DNA of 64,000 nucleotides from Chaera sp964544355 (GTDB lineage: Bacteria > Patescibacteriota > Saccharimonadia > Saccharimonadales > Saccharimonadaceae), in the NCBI GenBank assembly GCA_964544355.1, contig CAZJAI010000002.1:1-64000 (forward strand). The letters run 5' to 3'. The number at the start of each line of letters is the position of its first letter. Positions within the stretch are counted from its first letter, which is position 1. Of the stretch, positions 61,830 through 64,000 are shown in pieces. The notes beneath the pieces are model-generated. The model ran no database searches and was not told the DNA's origin. It saw only the letters and a list, made by a program, of their open reading frames with translations. Made by a program: the position numbers and the translations under genes.

Positions 61830-62093
61830 TTACGGATTAGCGCTGGTAATTTTGCCGCGGTTGTTTGGTAATTTTTTGTCGGCTTCCAGAACGAGATCTT
61901 TGACGCAGCATCTTTTGTACTGCAAACCATTCTCATTAAGGGCTTGCTCTAGATCTTTAACCCAAAAACGGTTGCTGCTAGACTGCGCTTCGCCTAGAAG
62001 ATCGGTCGCTTGTTTGTATGAAATGCTTAAGGAAAACGCAAAGCACGCAATGGCACAGCCATAATCGAATTCTTGTGTGATACTTTGTCTCAT
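61830..62093 (-). CDS. Short peptidase C39-like N-terminal fragment
   Basis: An 87-residue protein whose start, QEFDYGCAIACFAFSLSI, followed by YKQATDLLGE, resembles the N-terminus of C39-type papain-fold peptidases (QxxDYGCxxAC with nucleophile Cys). The catalytic His and Asp expected 80-100 residues later are missing: the frame stops first and no His-rich continuation is seen in other frames. So it is either a truncated peptidase or a small protein using only this fold part. AT-rich. Confidence 0.5.
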   Translation of the reverse strand: MRQSITQEFDYGCAIACFAFSLSISYKQATDLLGEAQSSSNRFWVKDLEQALNENGLQYKRCCVKDLVLEADKKLPNNRGKITSANP

Positions 62094-62181
62094 GCCACAA
62101 GTGTAGAATTTATAAATATATAAACAAGCGACCTCGTTATAACGAAGTCGCTAGATAGAAAAGTATATTTTATAACGGAAC

Positions 62182-62258
62182 TGGAGGGCCAGGAGGGGCT
62201 CGAACCCTCGACACCCTGCTTAAGAGGCAGGTGCTCTAACCAGCTGAGCTACTGGCCC
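62182..62258 (-). tRNA. tRNA-Lys (anticodon CTT), CCA encoded
   Basis: Acceptor GGGCCAG/CTGGCCC, anticodon stem CCTGC/GCAGG with loop CTCTTAA (anticodon CTT), T-arm GGTTCGAGC. CCA at 62184-62182. A weak promoter TTGCTA, 17 bases, TAAGGT lies upstream. Confidence 0.97.
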
Positions 62259-62314
62259 GCAACAGATGTAACCTTAGCAAAACAGACCGTTTTTAGCAAG
62301 CCTGCGCCGAGTTC

Positions 62315-62644
62315 TTAAGAGGCTTTTTCGACACGGCCAAGAAGGCGCCGGCGGCGCAAGCGCCGCAGCTCTTCTTCGCTTTGACCGCCCCACACGCCAA
62401 ACTTTTCGTCAGCATCCAAGGCATACGCCAAGCATCGGTCTATAACTACGCAACGGCGGCAAACCTGCTTTGCCAGTCTTTCGCGCTGGGCTTTGGCGAC
62501 GGGGCCTTCTTTTTCAGGGCCAAAAAACAAATCGGCCATCTCCAGGTCGCTAGGATGCAGGGGCCGGCAGGCGGCTTGGTTATGCCAGCTGGTATCCGGC
62601 CGTCGGATTGGCTTAAGTTGATCCACGGATTTATATTGACACAC
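62315..62644 (-). CDS. WhiB-like iron-sulfur transcription factor
   Basis: A 109-residue WhiB-family protein. The four cluster-binding Cys are at 26, 62, 65 and 71 (AAC, then CRRCVVIDRC), followed by the turn motif GVWGG at 83-87 and a basic C-terminal region EELRRLRRRRLLGR that binds DNA. WhiB proteins carry a 4Fe-4S cluster, bind the primary sigma factor and control division, redox and stress genes. They are known mainly from Actinobacteria and their phages. Translation starts at GTG. It is monocistronic, just downstream of the 62725 gene. Confidence 0.92.
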   Translation of the reverse strand: MCQYKSVDQLKPIRRPDTSWHNQAACRPLHPSDLEMADLFFGPEKEGPVAKAQRERLAKQVCRRCVVIDRCLAYALDADEKFGVWGGQSEEELRRLRRRRLLGRVEKAS

Positions 62645-62724
62645 TCTACCGGCACAAGGCCAGAGTAATACCCTGACTCCTGCTTGTTCTATATGGCATT
62701 AACCGCTGCGCGTTTAATGCGAGA

Positions 62725-63075
62725 TTACCGACTTATACGATCCTGAGGATAATATATGCCAACACGATACTCGTAATACTCGCGGCTACTGTTTGGTATT
62801 GGCCGTCCCCCTCTCGTCTTTGTGAGCATTTCATCGGACATCCCCGTGAGCGCTTGAGGATCCGAGCAGTCTCCATGAGCCCGCGCCAAGCGACAAGCGT
62901 TAATCCCTATACCAAGGCCGGTCTTGGCCTTGCCTATCTTTCTATTGTTATTTTCGGCTTCCTCTACCCTGCCCGCGCCAACTGCGGCGTCATACTGGCC
63001 GTAAGCGTTAAGCGGGCATGTGTCGCACAAAAAAGTATATTTATCGTCTCTCTTTGAATAGTAGTGCTCTTGCAT
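62725..63075 (-). CDS. Cys-containing small protein of unknown function
   Basis: A 116-residue protein with LCDTCPLNAYG near residue 17 and INACRLARAHGDCSD near 58, giving four Cys in a CxxC...C...C pattern that could hold zinc or an iron-sulfur cluster. No family is recognised. It has a lower GC content than its neighbours and lies 80 bases upstream of the whiB gene on the same strand. Confidence 0.6.
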   Translation of the reverse strand: MQEHYYSKRDDKYTFLCDTCPLNAYGQYDAAVGAGRVEEAENNNRKIGKAKTGLGIGINACRLARAHGDCSDPQALTGMSDEMLTKTRGGRPIPNSSREYYEYRVGIYYPQDRISR

Positions 63076-63185
63076 AATGCATCAGTTATACCACCGCCTT
63101 AATAAAAATGCAATATCCTTTTGGCGAATTAGAACATGTGGCGCTGCAAAAAACAGTTCATTCGCTAGATGATTAATGTACAGTT

Positions 63186-63262
63186 TGGTACCCGCGGAGG
63201 GATTCGAACCCCCGGCCTTCTGGTCCGAAGCCAGACGCTCTAATCCGCTGAGCTACGCGGGC
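63186..63262 (-). tRNA. tRNA-Arg (anticodon TCG), CCA encoded
   Basis: Acceptor GCCCGCG/CGCGGGT, anticodon stem TCTGG/CCAGA with loop CTTCGGA (anticodon TCG), T-arm GGTTCGAAT. CCA at 63188-63186. An extended -10 (TGTTATAAT, box at 63287-63282) lies upstream. Confidence 0.97.
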
Positions 63263-63325
63263 GAACGGTTAAAACAAGCCAATTATAACAGATTAACGAT
63301 CATCCGGCCGCTAGCGTTAGCGCGA

Positions 63326-63502
63326 TCAGTACAGAGACGGCGTACCAGGCGGCGGATTAGAGCCGCGGCGAACCACGAAATAGTAAATAAGCCCGTACAC
63401 TACTACGGCCGCTACCAGATAAATCACCACCCACTGCCAGACCGGGCGCTTGCCGTAGCCCTTGCGCCTCTCCTGCTGATCCGTATCATTTTGAGGGTCC
63501 AT
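63326..63502 (-). CDS. Small single-pass membrane protein
   Basis: A 58-residue protein with a charged N-terminus (DPQNDTDQQERRKGYGKR), one transmembrane helix (about 23-43) and a Pro/Gly-rich end. The start at 63502 is set by an unusually strong Shine-Dalgarno match, AAAGGAGGTGAT, ten bases upstream; the frame is open further but lacks other evidence. It shows that canonical ribosome binding sites are used by some genes here. Function unknown. Confidence 0.75.
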   Translation of the reverse strand: MDPQNDTDQQERRKGYGKRPVWQWVVIYLVAAVVVYGLIYYFVVRRGSNPPPGTPSLY

Positions 63503-63584
63503 GCCAGTATCACCTCCTTTAAATCCCTGTGCTTTAAATTGTACGCTCCCTACCTTAATAATAACAGTCGGGCCGTAAAAGCTT

Positions 63585-63613
63585 TTGCTTTTTTGGACAT
63601 TTAGTGCTATGAT
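63585..63613 (+). promoter_or_regulatory. Promoter for the DEAD-box helicase gene
   Basis: -35 TTGCTT (63585-63590), 17 bases, -10 TATGAT (63608-63613). Predicted start near 63620 leaves a leader of about 100 bases containing the alternative hairpins. Confidence 0.55.
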
Positions 63614-63635
63614 TGTTTGGTTGTTCAATGAATCC

Positions 63636-63703
63636 GGGTTGGTTTTACATAAAAAAACATTTTACTCGTCTTCATTTTTAGCAATACCGAGTAAAACTAA
63701 CCC
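63636..63703 (+). promoter_or_regulatory. Leader with two mutually exclusive hairpins before the helicase gene
   Basis: Outer stem: GGGTTGGTTTTAC (63636-63648) with GTAAAACTAACCC (63691-63703), 13 pairs with one G-U. Inner stem: TTTTACTCG (63660-63668) with CGAGTAAAA (63688-63696), nine perfect pairs. Both use bases 63691-63696, so only one can form fully at a time. An AAGGA ribosome-binding site (63708-63712) follows at once. This looks like an RNA switch or thermosensor; the function is inferred. Confidence 0.55.
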
Positions 63704-63721
63704 AAAAAAGGATTCTTTTAG

Positions 63722-64000
63722 ATGTACCAAAGAAAATTTAGCCCCGGAGCCAGGCATTTCGCCGGAACCCGCCACCGCAGCGGCGGCGGGCGCTCCCAAA
63801 ATAGAAATAGACAGACTATCGATCCGGCACGTTTCGTGCGAGCCGCCTCTTCAGCAAAGACCGAGGCCTATTTGGCGCGCCACACTTTTGACGATTTCGG
63901 CCTGCACCCGCAGCTTAGCCGCAACGTCGCGCGCAAAGGTTTCAAGCAGCCCTCCGCCATTCAGGACCAGGTGATTCCCGTTATCATGCAAGGCCGCGAC
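63722..64000 (+). CDS. DEAD-box ATP-dependent RNA helicase, N-terminus only
   Basis: The first 93 codons before the window ends. After a basic Gly/Arg/Ser-rich leader (about residues 1-35) comes the Q-motif of DEAD-box helicases: FDDFGLHPQLSRNVARKGFKQPSAIQDQVIP, with the isolated aromatic Phe, Gly-Phe, Pro and Gln that read the adenine. Walker A lies beyond the window edge. Such helicases remodel ribosomal and messenger RNA, notably in the cold. An AAGGA nine bases upstream sets the start. Confidence 0.9.
   Translation, partial: MYQRKFSPGARHFAGTRHRSGGGRSQNRNRQTIDPARFVRAASSAKTEAYLARHTFDDFGLHPQLSRNVARKGFKQPSAIQDQVIPVIMQGRD

Overview
The window looks like chromosome of a member of the Candidate Phyla Radiation (Patescibacteria), most likely a GC-rich relative of Saccharibacteria (TM7). 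This is inference from gene content and style: densely packed housekeeping genes, an actinobacterial-like cell-wall toolkit (Rpf-type transglycosylase, LysM-CHAP hydrolase, WhiB), a FtsA-like PilM next to a baseplate-J-like membrane protein, RuvX and MltG, and several short versions of universal enzymes (AlaRS, UvrC, MetRS). UGA is used as stop. Six tRNA genes (Val-TAC, Leu-CAG, Leu-GAG, Glu-TTC, Lys-CTT, Arg-TCG) all lie on the minus strand with encoded CCA. No rRNA, CRISPR array, insertion sequence or prophage was seen.

Layout. 0-3.4 kb: start of a slipin gene, rarA, typA, tRNA-Val. 3.5-8.3 kb: a lower-GC prkA-yeaH-spoVR stress operon. 8.3-9.9 kb: a decaying low-GC patch with a methyltransferase, an ASCH gene broken by a 10-bp tandem duplication, and the tail of an unknown gene. 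10-19 kb: FAD-linked oxidase, two tRNA-Leu genes, an operon of uvrC, a small membrane protein, secG and a peptide-binding protein, a CHAP gene that has lost its front, trhO and ribosomal protein bL25. 19-26 kb: DedA, uvrA, two small membrane proteins, exonuclease I, obg. 26-32 kb: LysM-CHAP hydrolase with a long leader, then pilM, the baseplate-J-like gene, ruvX and mltG. 32-44 kb: alaS and a long minus-strand run rpf-rsmA-laccase domain-metG-tatD-unknown-iscS-DUF218-mnmA. 44-49.5 kb: pcrA/uvrD, a tail-anchored disordered protein, tpiA, pgk. 49.6-51 kb: a low-GC pair with a probable PD-(D/E)XK nuclease. 51-58.6 kb: an LPKTG-anchored PKD protein and a signalling cluster. 58.6-64 kb: folD, small membrane and coiled-coil proteins, aldo/keto reductase, a C39-like fragment, WhiB, and the start of a DEAD-box helicase.

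The most interesting locus is 53.1-58.6 kb. A PaaK-like adenylate-forming ligase, an E1/ThiF-like adenylating enzyme and a membrane histidine kinase with an N-terminal multi-helix sensor form an AT-rich minus-strand operon; a stand-alone response regulator reads divergently from a 135-bp intergenic region holding two dyads. It reads like a make-a-molecule-and-sense-it module that I cannot match to a described system.

A second theme is expression style. typA, dedA, pilM, alaS and the gene at 31979 each have a good -35/-10 pair with the -10 ending only 8-12 bases before the start codon, which predicts leaderless or nearly leaderless mRNAs. Against that background, the LysM-CHAP gene (about 270-nt leader) and the DEAD-box helicase (about 100-nt leader with two mutually exclusive hairpins) stand out as probably leader-regulated.
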